NCBI GenBank assembly: GCA_965224095.1
Contig: OZ245039.1
Location: 3,472,001-3,536,000 of the forward strand
Direction of reading: 5' to 3'
Length of the DNA stretch: 64,000 nt
Source: JBPEWY01 sp965224095
Lineage (GTDB): Bacteria > Bacteroidota > Bacteroidia > Flavobacteriales > Flavobacteriaceae
The notes beneath the pieces were generated by a model. The model was not told the DNA's origin. It did not search any database and saw nothing but the letters and a program-made list of their open reading frames with translations. The translations under genes were made by a program, and so were the position numbers. Below are positions 35,568-43,805 of this stretch, piece after piece (the first letter of the stretch is position 1; each line of letters starts with the position of its first letter).

Positions 35568-36319
35568 TAATTCTTCCGGTACTTCTTGACAATATCAGAA
35601 ACATCCCCATACCGTTTCCAACCTCGGGGCCTGATAAAATCCTGATTTGAAATCATTATCAGTGCATCAGGATATTTTTTCTTGATTTTTCCCCAGGTGG
35701 TATCTTCCCAGTAGGAAGCCTCCAGTTTTATTAAAGGAACACCTTTGAGATCTCCCGAGACTGCTTTGTCTATTAACGGCCACCATAAACTTTCCGTTTC
35801 CCGGTCCCACAGAATGAATCCATCAAGACCATTCCAAATTTTCGGATCGAAATAGGTATACCCGCTTACGGCAAATGTAAACACCTTATCCTGATATGTT
35901 CTTTTGTAAACAGCACCGAGATCAGCTAGAATACAATAGGCGGCAAAAATGGGCTCGCCGTCAATCTCATCATTAACAACCTCATGCCTTATAAGGTCCT
36001 TTACACCATAGGCTTTAACCATATTTCCTTTTTTTGCAACCAGGAACCTATCCGAATTTTTCCAGTTTTTATCCGCTTCCTTTACCGAATAAAAGGCGGG
36101 TTGTAACAATGCCGGAAAAGCTTCTCTGCTCAGTCCATAGTGAAATTGCGCTTGCTTCAATTCGAGATTGTCGATAATAAAATGTTCATGTTCACTCCCG
36201 CCATATAACATTTTAACACCTTCCCGCTCAAAGAATTTTCCATGGTCTTTGGCCAGCGGGCGTTGTCCAAAAAGAATATTGCAAACAAGCAGCGTAAAAA
36301 GAATGCCAGTAGTTTTCAT
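35564..36319 (-). CDS. DUF3179 domain exported protein
   Basis: A 251-residue protein with a signal peptide (about 1-18). It matches DUF3179: KAYGVKDLIRHEVVND, AYCILADLGAVYKR, FTFAVSGYTYF and WDRETESLWWPLIDKAVSGD in order. In many family members the Tyr-Cys is followed by Pro-Leu-Cys; here it reads YCILAD, so the second Cys of that motif is missing. Function is unknown for the family. It overlaps the flavoprotein gene by 4 bases at its 3' end. Its start codon overlaps a possible ATG of the divergent VOC gene. Confidence 0.85.
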   Translation of the reverse strand: MKTTGILFTLLVCNILFGQRPLAKDHGKFFEREGVKMLYGGSEHEHFIIDNLELKQAQFHYGLSREAFPALLQPAFYSVKEADKNWKNSDRFLVAKKGNMVKAYGVKDLIRHEVVNDEIDGEPIFAAYCILADLGAVYKRTYQDKVFTFAVSGYTYFDPKIWNGLDGFILWDRETESLWWPLIDKAVSGDLKGVPLIKLEASYWEDTTWGKIKKKYPDALIMISNQDFIRPRGWKRYGDVSDIVKKYRKNY

Positions 36320-36368
36320 GATTAAGCTGTATATTAGGTGGTTAGAAACTAATATACTAGACGCTCCC

Positions 36369-36743
36369 GTGAAAGGATACTTACATAAAATCCACCCTGT
36401 ACTACCTGTTCAAAATGTTTCCGAGGCTATTGCCTATTATGTGGATAATTTGGGTTTTACGCTGTCGTTTAAAGATGCCGAAATAGCTCCTTCCTATGCC
36501 GGAGTTGTCCGCGATGGAATAGAAATACATCTGCAATGGCATGACGCAAAGGAATGGGATATACGTATAAACCGCCCCATGCTACGGATTATTACACAAC
36601 ATATTGAAGCCCTATTTAAAGAATATGAAGCGGCGCAGGTTTTTCACGAGAAGACAGCTTTAAAAAATACACCATGGGGCACTCGGGAATTTGCTTTTTA
36701 CGATTTATATAGAAACGGTTTGACCTTTTATCAGGATTTGTAG
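36369..36743 (+). CDS. VOC (glyoxalase/bleomycin-resistance-type) family protein
   Basis: A 124-residue protein of the vicinal-oxygen-chelate fold. It begins with a KIHPVLPVQNVSEAIAYYVD beta-alpha unit, then LGFTLSFKD, and ends FAFYDLYRNGLTFYQDL. Possible metal ligands are His in KIHPV and Glu in REFAFYD. I prefer the GTG at 36369, which starts just before the first domain strand. An ATG at 36318 would add 17 unrelated residues and overlap the start codon of the divergent DUF3179 gene. Substrate unknown. It converges on the esterase gene with a 1-base gap. Confidence 0.75.
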   Translation: MKGYLHKIHPVLPVQNVSEAIAYYVDNLGFTLSFKDAEIAPSYAGVVRDGIEIHLQWHDAKEWDIRINRPMLRIITQHIEALFKEYEAAQVFHEKTALKNTPWGTREFAFYDLYRNGLTFYQDL

Positions 36744-36744
36744 A

Positions 36745-37836
36745 TTAATTCATTTTTTCTTTTACGGAATTGTACTTTATTACCACCAACTTCTTTAGGT
36801 CTTTATAGGTGATTTCTACATTAAGATCGTTTTTTGTAAAAAAACGAAAACGCCCGTCCTCTTTTATTTCTCCATCGGATGCATTTAAAAGCCTGTAGCC
36901 CGCCTGCGTAGCTAATGAATATTTTACGCCGTTCTTTAGCGTTACAACGGGGTTTATTCGCAGATAGTAAATACCTGCTTTTGACTGGCTTTTTATGACT
37001 TCTGTTTCAATATCCCAGCTTTTTATGGTAAGCAATTCTCTACCGGCAAAAAGGTATATGGGATAAAGAATTCTGGTTTTCCAGTCGTCCACCAGATGTT
37101 TTCCTTCAGGTACTTCAAAATAAAAGAGCGAAGTTCCGTAAATGCCTCCGCGATCGGTTATTTTCTTTATCATGGGAATATAATAGTTCCATTCTCTAGT
37201 ACCTATATCAAACCATAGTACATTCCCCTTTCGATATTTTTCAGCTTCCGTGAATATTTGGTAATCCGCAACCCAGTATGATGGCGAAAAGCCGGCACTC
37301 ATACCGAAGTAATCAGGATAATTAAGGGCCATCCAGGTAGCCTGCAAACCGCCGAAAGAGAAACCGAAAATAGCTCGGTTTTTTGGTGTCGCATTCGTGC
37401 TGTAGTGCTTGTCAATAAACGGGATTATTTTTTTTGTCAATTTATGTGCGTACCATTTCGCTTTGGGCTTGGAATGAGGATCAAAACCAAATACACCAGG
37501 ATCGGGATAAGGTACATAGGCGGCAGCCCGCTCTCTTACATCGCTGTAAATACCTACTGCAATAAGGGGAGGTACCTTTTTTTCCGAAATAACCGAATCC
37601 AGTTGCCTGTCCAATTGTATGGATTCCGGATAAGAAAACAACCATTGTCCGTCATTTACATAGAGTACCGGATATTTTTCCTCAGGGCTATAGTTAGGCG
37701 GTGTGTAAACCGCCAATTTAATGCCGGATACCTGATGTATAGTTATTTTCCCCTGAGATTGTTGGGAAAACAAAAAGAAGCCGGATCCGAGCAGGCACCA
37801 TATCAGGATTATCTTTTTCTTTGGAAAAACAATCAT
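36745..37836 (-). CDS. Esterase-D-type alpha/beta hydrolase (secreted)
   Basis: A 363-residue protein with a signal peptide and a PF00756-type esterase domain (about 30-255). The nucleophile elbow is FGFSFGGLQ, the oxyanion region TPPNYSPEEKYPVLYVNDGQ, and the catalytic His is probably in PEGKHLVDDWK. A C-terminal beta domain (about 280-363) is of unknown role. Family members cleave esters, siderophores or acyl-sugars. I chose the ATG at 37836 for a clean signal peptide; an in-frame ATG at 37854 adds six residues. A second esterase of this type lies at 45346, but the two are only distantly similar. Confidence 0.85.
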   Translation of the reverse strand: MIVFPKKKIILIWCLLGSGFFLFSQQSQGKITIHQVSGIKLAVYTPPNYSPEEKYPVLYVNDGQWLFSYPESIQLDRQLDSVISEKKVPPLIAVGIYSDVRERAAAYVPYPDPGVFGFDPHSKPKAKWYAHKLTKKIIPFIDKHYSTNATPKNRAIFGFSFGGLQATWMALNYPDYFGMSAGFSPSYWVADYQIFTEAEKYRKGNVLWFDIGTREWNYYIPMIKKITDRGGIYGTSLFYFEVPEGKHLVDDWKTRILYPIYLFAGRELLTIKSWDIETEVIKSQSKAGIYYLRINPVVTLKNGVKYSLATQAGYRLLNASDGEIKEDGRFRFFTKNDLNVEITYKDLKKLVVIKYNSVKEKMN

Positions 37837-37931
37837 TTCTATAAAGATGTGCAAATGTTTGGGAAAAACATGATGTTTAGGAAAAGTTTAACCTTATCAC
37901 AGCGCTTTGTTTTTAAGAATACAAATACTTG

Positions 37932-39113
37932 TTAGAGGTAGCTGAGCCACTTTTTATCCTTATTCCCGGCTTTATAAATCATATATCTTTTACAGATGGG
38001 ATATAACAAAAGAACGATCCCGATCCAAACGAGGTAAACAATACCTAAAGAGTACCCGTATCCGTTTAACGCATTCTGAGAAAAAGACTCGTTTGATAAG
38101 ATCATTAGTTTCCAGTCTTTTCCTGTAATAAATAACCCGAGCATGGCTGCGAGATGTATGATTAAAATATGGAGTATATAATAGAAAAACGGAACACGAC
38201 CGTATACGGTAAGAAATTGAGCAATACGTCCCGTACTGTTTTCCAGAGCTCTGAGTGCTAAAAATGCAGGACCCAGTGTAATAAGTAAAAACGATAGGGA
38301 AGGAGGATATTTATTTAACTTAAAAAAAGAAAGAAGTGTTGTTGTGGTATCCTGTTGTACTTCCCAGGGAGTCGGATCGCCATAAATATTCAAACCGCGC
38401 AGTACAAAAAATAAAGAAATACAGCCAAGGCCTAAATATAACAACCATTTCTTCCGATCACTCGAAGAGAATGTGGTGTATAACTGTCCAAGCGCATATC
38501 CTAAAAACATAACTCCGATCCATGGAATAGCCGGATAAGAAAACCACAAATAGCGATTTTCACCTATCTGAAAACCATTCACTTGATGGAGGGCATACCA
38601 GATTACAGAAGAAAAACTTTTTCCCTGCATGGTAATAGAGTCCAGTATGTGATGACCGAAAACCAGAAGAAGCCCTATAGCGATAAGGAAAGAAGTGGGT
38701 AAGTATACGGCAATTCCCAATACAATCATACACAAACCAATAACCCATATTACCTGAAGGTTGATGAAACCGAAAGACAAATCAAACCACCATAAAAAAT
38801 TATTTATAAAAATTTCCACGAGGATCAGCCAAATACCTCTGGTAATTAGAAAATAGGACAAATCTTTTTTGGTCTTATTTCGTCCGAATAAAAATGCTGA
38901 AGTACCTGCTAAAAAGACAAATACAGGAGCGCAAAAATGTGTGATGAATCGGGTAAAAAATAAAAATGGTGTTGTAGTATCCAGGTTTGTAGGATCGTTG
39001 CCTGCCAAAGCATTAAGGTGAAAATAATCTCGTACATGATCCAGAGCCATCAAAATCATTACGATACCCCGAAGAATATCAATCGAACTGATACGTTTTC
39101 CCATACCGGACAT
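37932..39113 (-). CDS. DUF1624 / heparan-alpha-glucosaminide acetyltransferase-like membrane protein
   Basis: A 393-residue polytopic inner-membrane protein with about nine or ten hydrophobic segments. It opens RISSIDILRGIVMILMALDH, the signature of DUF1624 (HGSNAT-like catalytic domain), and then has FFTRFITHFCAPVFVFLAG. Such proteins move acyl groups across the membrane to sugars or other acceptors; the substrate here is unknown. The catalytic His candidate is in ALDHVRDYF. The gene is preceded by a 280-base non-coding gap. Confidence 0.85.
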   Translation of the reverse strand: MSGMGKRISSIDILRGIVMILMALDHVRDYFHLNALAGNDPTNLDTTTPFLFFTRFITHFCAPVFVFLAGTSAFLFGRNKTKKDLSYFLITRGIWLILVEIFINNFLWWFDLSFGFINLQVIWVIGLCMIVLGIAVYLPTSFLIAIGLLLVFGHHILDSITMQGKSFSSVIWYALHQVNGFQIGENRYLWFSYPAIPWIGVMFLGYALGQLYTTFSSSDRKKWLLYLGLGCISLFFVLRGLNIYGDPTPWEVQQDTTTTLLSFFKLNKYPPSLSFLLITLGPAFLALRALENSTGRIAQFLTVYGRVPFFYYILHILIIHLAAMLGLFITGKDWKLMILSNESFSQNALNGYGYSLGIVYLVWIGIVLLLYPICKRYMIYKAGNKDKKWLSYL

Positions 39114-39393
39114 TATAAGACTTTAAACGGTTACATACCCATCACGTATTCGTTGTACGAATGAAGGCGAAATTTGTCTGGTTTAAAGTAATTTCCTGTT
39201 CAAGGTACACTTTTAAATTGATACGCCAAAAGCCCGGTCGCGTTACCGGATCTGTAATGAACTTTTAGTTTGTTTTATCATCAGTCGGGATGTTGTATCG
39301 GGTGAGAGCGTTTTACAACATTCTCATAACCCTTGAGATTCATGCAACGGTTATCACGGTTAAAGAAAAGATCACCCCATCTGTCTCCCGCAT
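39114..39393. other. Non-coding gap with one short palindrome
   Basis: 280 bases lie between the 5' end of the DUF1624 gene and the 3' end of the next leftward gene. The only structure I see is ATTCGT-TGT-ACGAAT (39148-39162), 6-base arms, placed 35 bases upstream of the DUF1624 start. It could be an operator, but there is no recognised consensus. There is no TAnnTTTG box on the minus strand and no coding frame of note. Confidence 0.4.
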
Positions 39394-40515
39394 TTATCTC
39401 GTAAGGTGTTGTTTGTAAATTTCACGTCCGATTTGGGACAGAAAGGGTATTCCCGTTTCTGTATATTCATAGAACTCATCGTTAAACACACCATTCTTGT
39501 TTACGTAAATGGTAGCACTCAAAATAAACTCAATCCGGTGTTCCGGATCATAAATATAGGCAGTATCCGTCAGATAGCCATAGCCTTTCCCACAGACGTT
39601 TATTACAGTCACATTCGGGTGTTTCCTTTTAAAATAGGAGGGAAACAAAAACGACTCTTTTGCAGAAGCTTTAACCGTATCTCCGGAGATTGATGGCGAG
39701 TGCATGAGCAAGCGTATTAAAAAATTTCTGTGCTCCTCGGAAATCATAAATTGTTCTTGTGTGGTATAAGAACCCGGACTGATCAGTCGTTTCATCAGAT
39801 TGTGCAAGGTGGTTAGCGGAAGATAATTTTCCGCCGAAAAATCCATGGGCAAATCAACCCTAATCAATCCCTGGTAATAAGCGTTTCCTTTCAGGATGTT
39901 TTTGAGATATAGTCTCTTTGGCTGCTGATTGAGAAAAGAGCGAGTGGTTTTTAATACGGAATCGTTTACATAGTATATCAAAGGGCGTGTGGCAATATCA
40001 TCGGCATTTTCTATACCCAGTCTACGTGTTATACTTACAGTTCCTGTATTTTTACGGGTAAGCTTGATATTAATAGTGTCGCTTCCCAAATATTCAAACA
40101 AGCTGTTAAAGGAATGGTGGTTGTTTGTTTCAAAGAGTCTTTTTAACTCCTGGTTGAATGATGTGGTGGTACTGTCACCCTCAATAAAAAAAGGAGTGGT
40201 CAAGCTAAACCGGTTATCGGTTTCCAGCTTTTCAAGCGTTAAAAGAGCAATAGGGAGTTTAACAGTATTAGCCGGGTAAGAATAAAGACTGTCGTTTACT
40301 CCATAGCTACAATCAATGAACGAAATGCGGTTTTCGGTTCTCTGAAGGGTACTTAAAATAATTTGGAGCTCATGGGTGGCCAAAGAATCCATTACTTTTT
40401 TAATAGAAAGATGTTGAGACTGAAGAGCGAGATCAGGCGAGGGCTGTTCGGACTGTTTTTTACAGCTCAGGAAGAAAGCAGAAATGAAGCTGAGAAAAAA
40501 GACTCTAAAACGCAT
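39394..40515 (-). CDS. Serine hydrolase (class A beta-lactamase-like) with altered SxxK motif
   Basis: A 373-residue protein with a lipoprotein signal (SAFFLSC, lipid Cys near residue 18). The body resembles Bacteroidota serine hydrolases of the beta-lactamase/transpeptidase fold: NDSLYSYPANTVKLPIALL at the usual nucleophile position, and a C-terminal GKGYGYLTDTAYI strand like the K-[TS]-G strand. In related proteins the first motif reads ASTVKLP with Ser as nucleophile; here it is ANTVKLP, with Asn encoded by AAT. The enzyme may therefore be inactive or use another residue. It lies 51 bases downstream of the thioredoxin-like gene, behind a terminator. Confidence 0.75.
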   Translation of the reverse strand: MRFRVFFLSFISAFFLSCKKQSEQPSPDLALQSQHLSIKKVMDSLATHELQIILSTLQRTENRISFIDCSYGVNDSLYSYPANTVKLPIALLTLEKLETDNRFSLTTPFFIEGDSTTTSFNQELKRLFETNNHHSFNSLFEYLGSDTINIKLTRKNTGTVSITRRLGIENADDIATRPLIYYVNDSVLKTTRSFLNQQPKRLYLKNILKGNAYYQGLIRVDLPMDFSAENYLPLTTLHNLMKRLISPGSYTTQEQFMISEEHRNFLIRLLMHSPSISGDTVKASAKESFLFPSYFKRKHPNVTVINVCGKGYGYLTDTAYIYDPEHRIEFILSATIYVNKNGVFNDEFYEYTETGIPFLSQIGREIYKQHLTR

Positions 40516-40525
40516 ATAGAAAGAT

Positions 40526-40557
40526 AAAAAAACGCCCGGTTAACCGGGCGTTTTTTT
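40526..40557. terminator. Perfect palindromic terminator
   Basis: A 14-base inverted repeat, seven A plus CGCCCGG (40526-40539) against CCGGGCG plus seven T (40544-40557), has loop TTAA. On the minus strand it terminates the thioredoxin-like gene, whose 3' end is at 40567. Confidence 0.9.
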
Positions 40558-40566
40558 ATCTTAAAT

Positions 40567-41103
40567 TTATTTGCTTTGGGAATCGTACTCTTCCCATTTT
40601 TTGTTTTTATAAATATTATCTCCAAAATACCTGGCTATCTTAATAAATTTATCCGGTGTTAAATATCCGGGTACAGGAGACAGCATATTTTGGTTTTCAT
40701 CGAGAAATACAACCGTGGGATAACTGAGCTTTCCCATGAGCAAAGAAGCCGCTAATTCGTGATACCCTCTTCTTCCTGAGGCTATAAATTTAAAAACCTT
40801 ACCCTTGTATTCTATATCGCTTTTCCCTTCCGCATCCATTTTAACCATATAAAAATTTTTGCTCATATAAGCGGCTACTTCAGCATTTTGAAAGGTGTCC
40901 AAATCCATTTTTTTACACCAACCGCACCAGTCAGTATACACATCGATAAATATTTTCTTAGGGTTTTTATCGGTGTCGGAAAGTTCAATAGCTTCTTCCC
41001 AGCTAAGCCACTCTATTCCCTGTGCCGAAATTAGAGAAGTGCTGCTCAAGAACAGTATACATACAACTAACCTGTATGGATATTTTAACTGTGGGATGTA
41101 CAT
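40567..41103 (-). CDS. Thioredoxin-fold exported protein
   Basis: A 178-residue protein with a signal peptide (about 1-27, ending LISAQ). The thioredoxin-like domain has the redox motif CGWC in FIDVYTDWCGWCKKMD (about 51-66) and the cis-Pro loop SYPTVVFLDE. The insert KFIASGRRGYHELAASLLMG resembles the DUF255/thioredoxin_7 type. It is likely a periplasmic thiol reductase or oxidase, partner unknown. A TTAATTTG -7-like box lies upstream on the minus strand at 41136-41143. Confidence 0.88.
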   Translation of the reverse strand: MYIPQLKYPYRLVVCILFLSSTSLISAQGIEWLSWEEAIELSDTDKNPKKIFIDVYTDWCGWCKKMDLDTFQNAEVAAYMSKNFYMVKMDAEGKSDIEYKGKVFKFIASGRRGYHELAASLLMGKLSYPTVVFLDENQNMLSPVPGYLTPDKFIKIARYFGDNIYKNKKWEEYDSQSK

Positions 41104-41191
41104 AATCGGTCGCTGTTTGTTATTTACTAAAGGTACAAATTAAACAGAAAAACACGTTTAATATTGTACGGTATTAGACGAACGACATCTC

Positions 41192-42421
41192 TTATACTTT
41201 CAGTTTTGAAAGTATTTCCGGAACAATCTGATTTTTAACCAGATCGTCAAATGTTTCTCTTTTGCGAATTACGTGTGCTTTTTCCTCATACCAGAGAATC
41301 TCTACAGGGCGGTATCGCGAGTTATAATTGCTGGACATGCTATAGCAATAAGCGCCGGCATTTTTGAAGCAGAGAATATCTCCCTCACTTATTTCCGAAA
41401 TTCTCCGGTTGTTGGCAAAGGTATCGGTTTCACAAATATATCCGACAACCGAATAATAGCGTTCCCGGCCTTTAGGATTCGAGATATTTTCGATATCGTG
41501 ATGCGCATTGTAAAGCATGGGGCGGATAAGGTGATTGAAACCTGAGTCGATCCCTGCAAAAACCGTAGAAGTGGTTTGTTTTACCACATTGACATTAACC
41601 AGGAAATAACCAGCTTTGCTCACCAGGAATTTTCCGGGTTCAAATCTGAGTTCTAGAGGTTTTCCGTAATTTTTGGTAAAAGTATTAAAGCGTTTGCTGA
41701 GTTTGGTTCCCAATTCATCCAGATTGGTCTCGATGTCTCCTTTTTTGTAAGGAACCTTAAACCCGCTTCCAAAATCAATAAATTCCAAATCTTTAAAATT
41801 ACGGGCCGTATCGAATAGGATTTCCGACGCGTATAGGAAAACGTCAATATCAAGAATATCACTTCCGGTATGCATATGAATTCCGTTGATACGCATTTGT
41901 GTATTTTTTACGATACGGTGTACATGAGGAAGCTGATGTATGCTTATTCCAAACTTGGAGTCTATATGCCCTACGGATATTTTAGAATTCCCACCGGCCA
42001 TTACATGTGGGTTAATACGAATACATACGGGTATTTCAGGGTATTTATGCCCAAACTGTTCCAGAATAGACAGATTGTCAATATTTATCTGAACTCCCAG
42101 CTTGGCAGCCTCTTCTATTTCTTCAAGTGAGACGCCGTTTGGGGTGTATATAATATCGTCGGGTTTAAAACCGGCACGAAGCCCCAATTGAACTTCCTGA
42201 ATGGAAACCGTATCTAAACCACTTCCTAGGTTATTTAGTAATTTAAGGATTGCCAGGTTAGACAAAGCTTTTACAGCATAATTAATTCGGAGTTTGGGTA
42301 CTTTGCTAAAAGCGGTTGTTAAACGTTCGTATTGACGGGTAATGCCCGAAGCATCATAAACATAAGCCGGACACCCGAAATCTTCAGCAATTTTTAAAAG
42401 ATCTGATCTTTTCATAAGCAT
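41192..42421 (-). CDS. lysA: Diaminopimelate decarboxylase
   Basis: A 409-residue fold-type III PLP enzyme that makes L-lysine from meso-diaminopimelate. PLP Lys is K51 in INYAVKALSN. Other family motifs are NGVSLEEIEEA, RINPHVMAG, HMHTGSDI near residue 185, FIDFGSGFKVPY and the catalytic Cys in GYICETDTFA. The first ATG is at 42421 and a second at 42415; both give normal proteins. A TACATTTG -7 box lies 12 bases upstream on the minus strand. It is divergent from sucC. Confidence 0.96.
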   Translation of the reverse strand: MLMKRSDLLKIAEDFGCPAYVYDASGITRQYERLTTAFSKVPKLRINYAVKALSNLAILKLLNNLGSGLDTVSIQEVQLGLRAGFKPDDIIYTPNGVSLEEIEEAAKLGVQINIDNLSILEQFGHKYPEIPVCIRINPHVMAGGNSKISVGHIDSKFGISIHQLPHVHRIVKNTQMRINGIHMHTGSDILDIDVFLYASEILFDTARNFKDLEFIDFGSGFKVPYKKGDIETNLDELGTKLSKRFNTFTKNYGKPLELRFEPGKFLVSKAGYFLVNVNVVKQTTSTVFAGIDSGFNHLIRPMLYNAHHDIENISNPKGRERYYSVVGYICETDTFANNRRISEISEGDILCFKNAGAYCYSMSSNYNSRYRPVEILWYEEKAHVIRKRETFDDLVKNQIVPEILSKLKV

Positions 42422-42432
42422 ATTTAAAGTAT

Positions 42433-42440
42433 CAAATGTA
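42433..42440 (-). promoter_or_regulatory. -7 box for lysA
   Basis: The minus strand reads TACATTTG, a perfect TAnnTTTG match, 11 bases before the lysA ATG at 42421. No clear -33 TTG. Confidence 0.4.
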
Positions 42441-42560
42441 ATTCATCACATCTGAATTCATGAAAAAGAAATGCGTTATTTATAAAAATAACACAAATTG
42501 TTACATATGAAACATTTAGCCTTCTTTGAAATTTAATTAGGGTAATTTATACAGGTTTGC

Positions 42561-42568
42561 TACTTTTG
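42561..42568 (+). promoter_or_regulatory. -7 box for sucC
   Basis: TACTTTTG is a perfect TAnnTTTG match, 26 bases before the sucC ATG. No -33 TTG at standard spacing. Confidence 0.4.
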
Positions 42569-42594
42569 TCACGCTAAAATAAGAATACGCGCTT

Positions 42595-43785
42595 ATGAAT
42601 TTACACGAATATCAGGGAAAAGAAATCTTAGCCAGTTTTGGTGTTAAAGTGCAACGCGGAATAGTTGCTCAAAGCCCTAAGGAAGCAGTAACTGCTGCTA
42701 AACAGCTTACAGCTGAAACAGGAACCGGCTGGCATGTTATAAAAGCGCAAATTCATGCCGGCGGAAGAGGTAAAGGCGGAGGTGTGAAATTAGCCAAAAA
42801 CCTGTCGGAAGTAGAAGAGCTTTCCGAACAAATTATTGGGATGAATTTGATTACGCCACAGACCTCCAAGGAAGGGAAAAAAGTCCATCAGGTTTTGATT
42901 GCGGAAGATGTGTACTATCCGGGACCCGGCGAACCCAATGAATTTTATATGTCTGTTTTATTAAACAGAGCCAGGGGACGTAATATGATTATGTATTCTA
43001 CAGAAGGAGGCATGGATATCGAAGAGGTAGCCGAAAAAACACCACATCTAATCTTTACGGAAGAAGTGGATCCTGCTGTCGGGCTTATGCCTTTTCAGGC
43101 GCGAAGAGTAGCTTTTAATTTAGGTTTGAAAGGAGCTGCTTTTAAAGACATGACAAAATTTGTGACTGCTTTGTACAAAGCCTATGTAAATAGCGATGCC
43201 AGCCTGTTTGAAATTAATCCGGTTTTAAAAACTTCCGACGATAAGATCATGGCAGTCGATGCTAAGGTTACCATAGACGACAATGCCTTATTCCGCCATA
43301 AAGATTATGTGAATCTCAGAGATATCAGAGAGGAAAACCCTATTGAAGTGGAAGCAAAGGAAGCGGGATTAAACTATGTGGATCTCGATGGTAATGTTGG
43401 CTGTATGGTTAACGGGGCCGGTTTGGCGATGGCTACCATGGACCTTATTAAAATGGCTGGTGGCGAACCCGCTAATTTCCTGGATGTGGGAGGTACCGCC
43501 GATGCTAAACGAGTGGAAACGGCATTTCGCATCATCCTTAAAGACCCGAATGTAAAGGCGATTCTTGTAAATATTTTTGGGGGAATTGTTCGTTGTGACC
43601 GGGTGGCACAGGGAATTGTAGATGCGTATAAAAATATGGGAGATGCCATTAAGGTGCCTATAATTGTTCGCTTGCAGGGTACCAATGCAGAATTAGCTAA
43701 AGAAATTATTGATAACAGTGGATTAGAAGTACACTCTGCCATCGAATTTCAGGAGGCGGCAGACAAAGTACAAAAGGTACTCTAA
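42595..43785 (+). CDS. sucC: Succinate-CoA ligase (ADP-forming) subunit beta
   Basis: A 396-residue ATP-grasp subunit of succinyl-CoA synthetase in the TCA cycle. It opens MNLHEYQGKEILASFGV. Visible motifs are the ATP-grasp KAQIHAGGRGKGGGVKLAK, FEINPV, DAKVTIDDNALFRH, the Gly-rich DLDGNVGCMVNGAGLAMAT loop and NIFGGIVRCD. The length is normal. The alpha subunit gene sucD is not next to it in this window. A hairpin that looks like its terminator lies 41 bases after the stop, inside the next gene. Confidence 0.97.
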   Translation: MNLHEYQGKEILASFGVKVQRGIVAQSPKEAVTAAKQLTAETGTGWHVIKAQIHAGGRGKGGGVKLAKNLSEVEELSEQIIGMNLITPQTSKEGKKVHQVLIAEDVYYPGPGEPNEFYMSVLLNRARGRNMIMYSTEGGMDIEEVAEKTPHLIFTEEVDPAVGLMPFQARRVAFNLGLKGAAFKDMTKFVTALYKAYVNSDASLFEINPVLKTSDDKIMAVDAKVTIDDNALFRHKDYVNLRDIREENPIEVEAKEAGLNYVDLDGNVGCMVNGAGLAMATMDLIKMAGGEPANFLDVGGTADAKRVETAFRIILKDPNVKAILVNIFGGIVRCDRVAQGIVDAYKNMGDAIKVPIIVRLQGTNAELAKEIIDNSGLEVHSAIEFQEAADKVQKVL

Positions 43786-43805
43786 TTGTAGAGAATGCGC
43801 TAGAA

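Noticed and set aside
36168..36368. Longer VOC protein starting inside the divergent DUF3179 gene
   Set aside because: The extra residues are antisense to the DUF3179 coding region and do not fit the VOC fold; the GTG at 36369 is just before the first domain strand.
42595..43785. A missing or broken sucD next to sucC
   Set aside because: I see no remnant of sucD; separate sucC and sucD loci are usual in Flavobacteriia, so this is not a deletion event.
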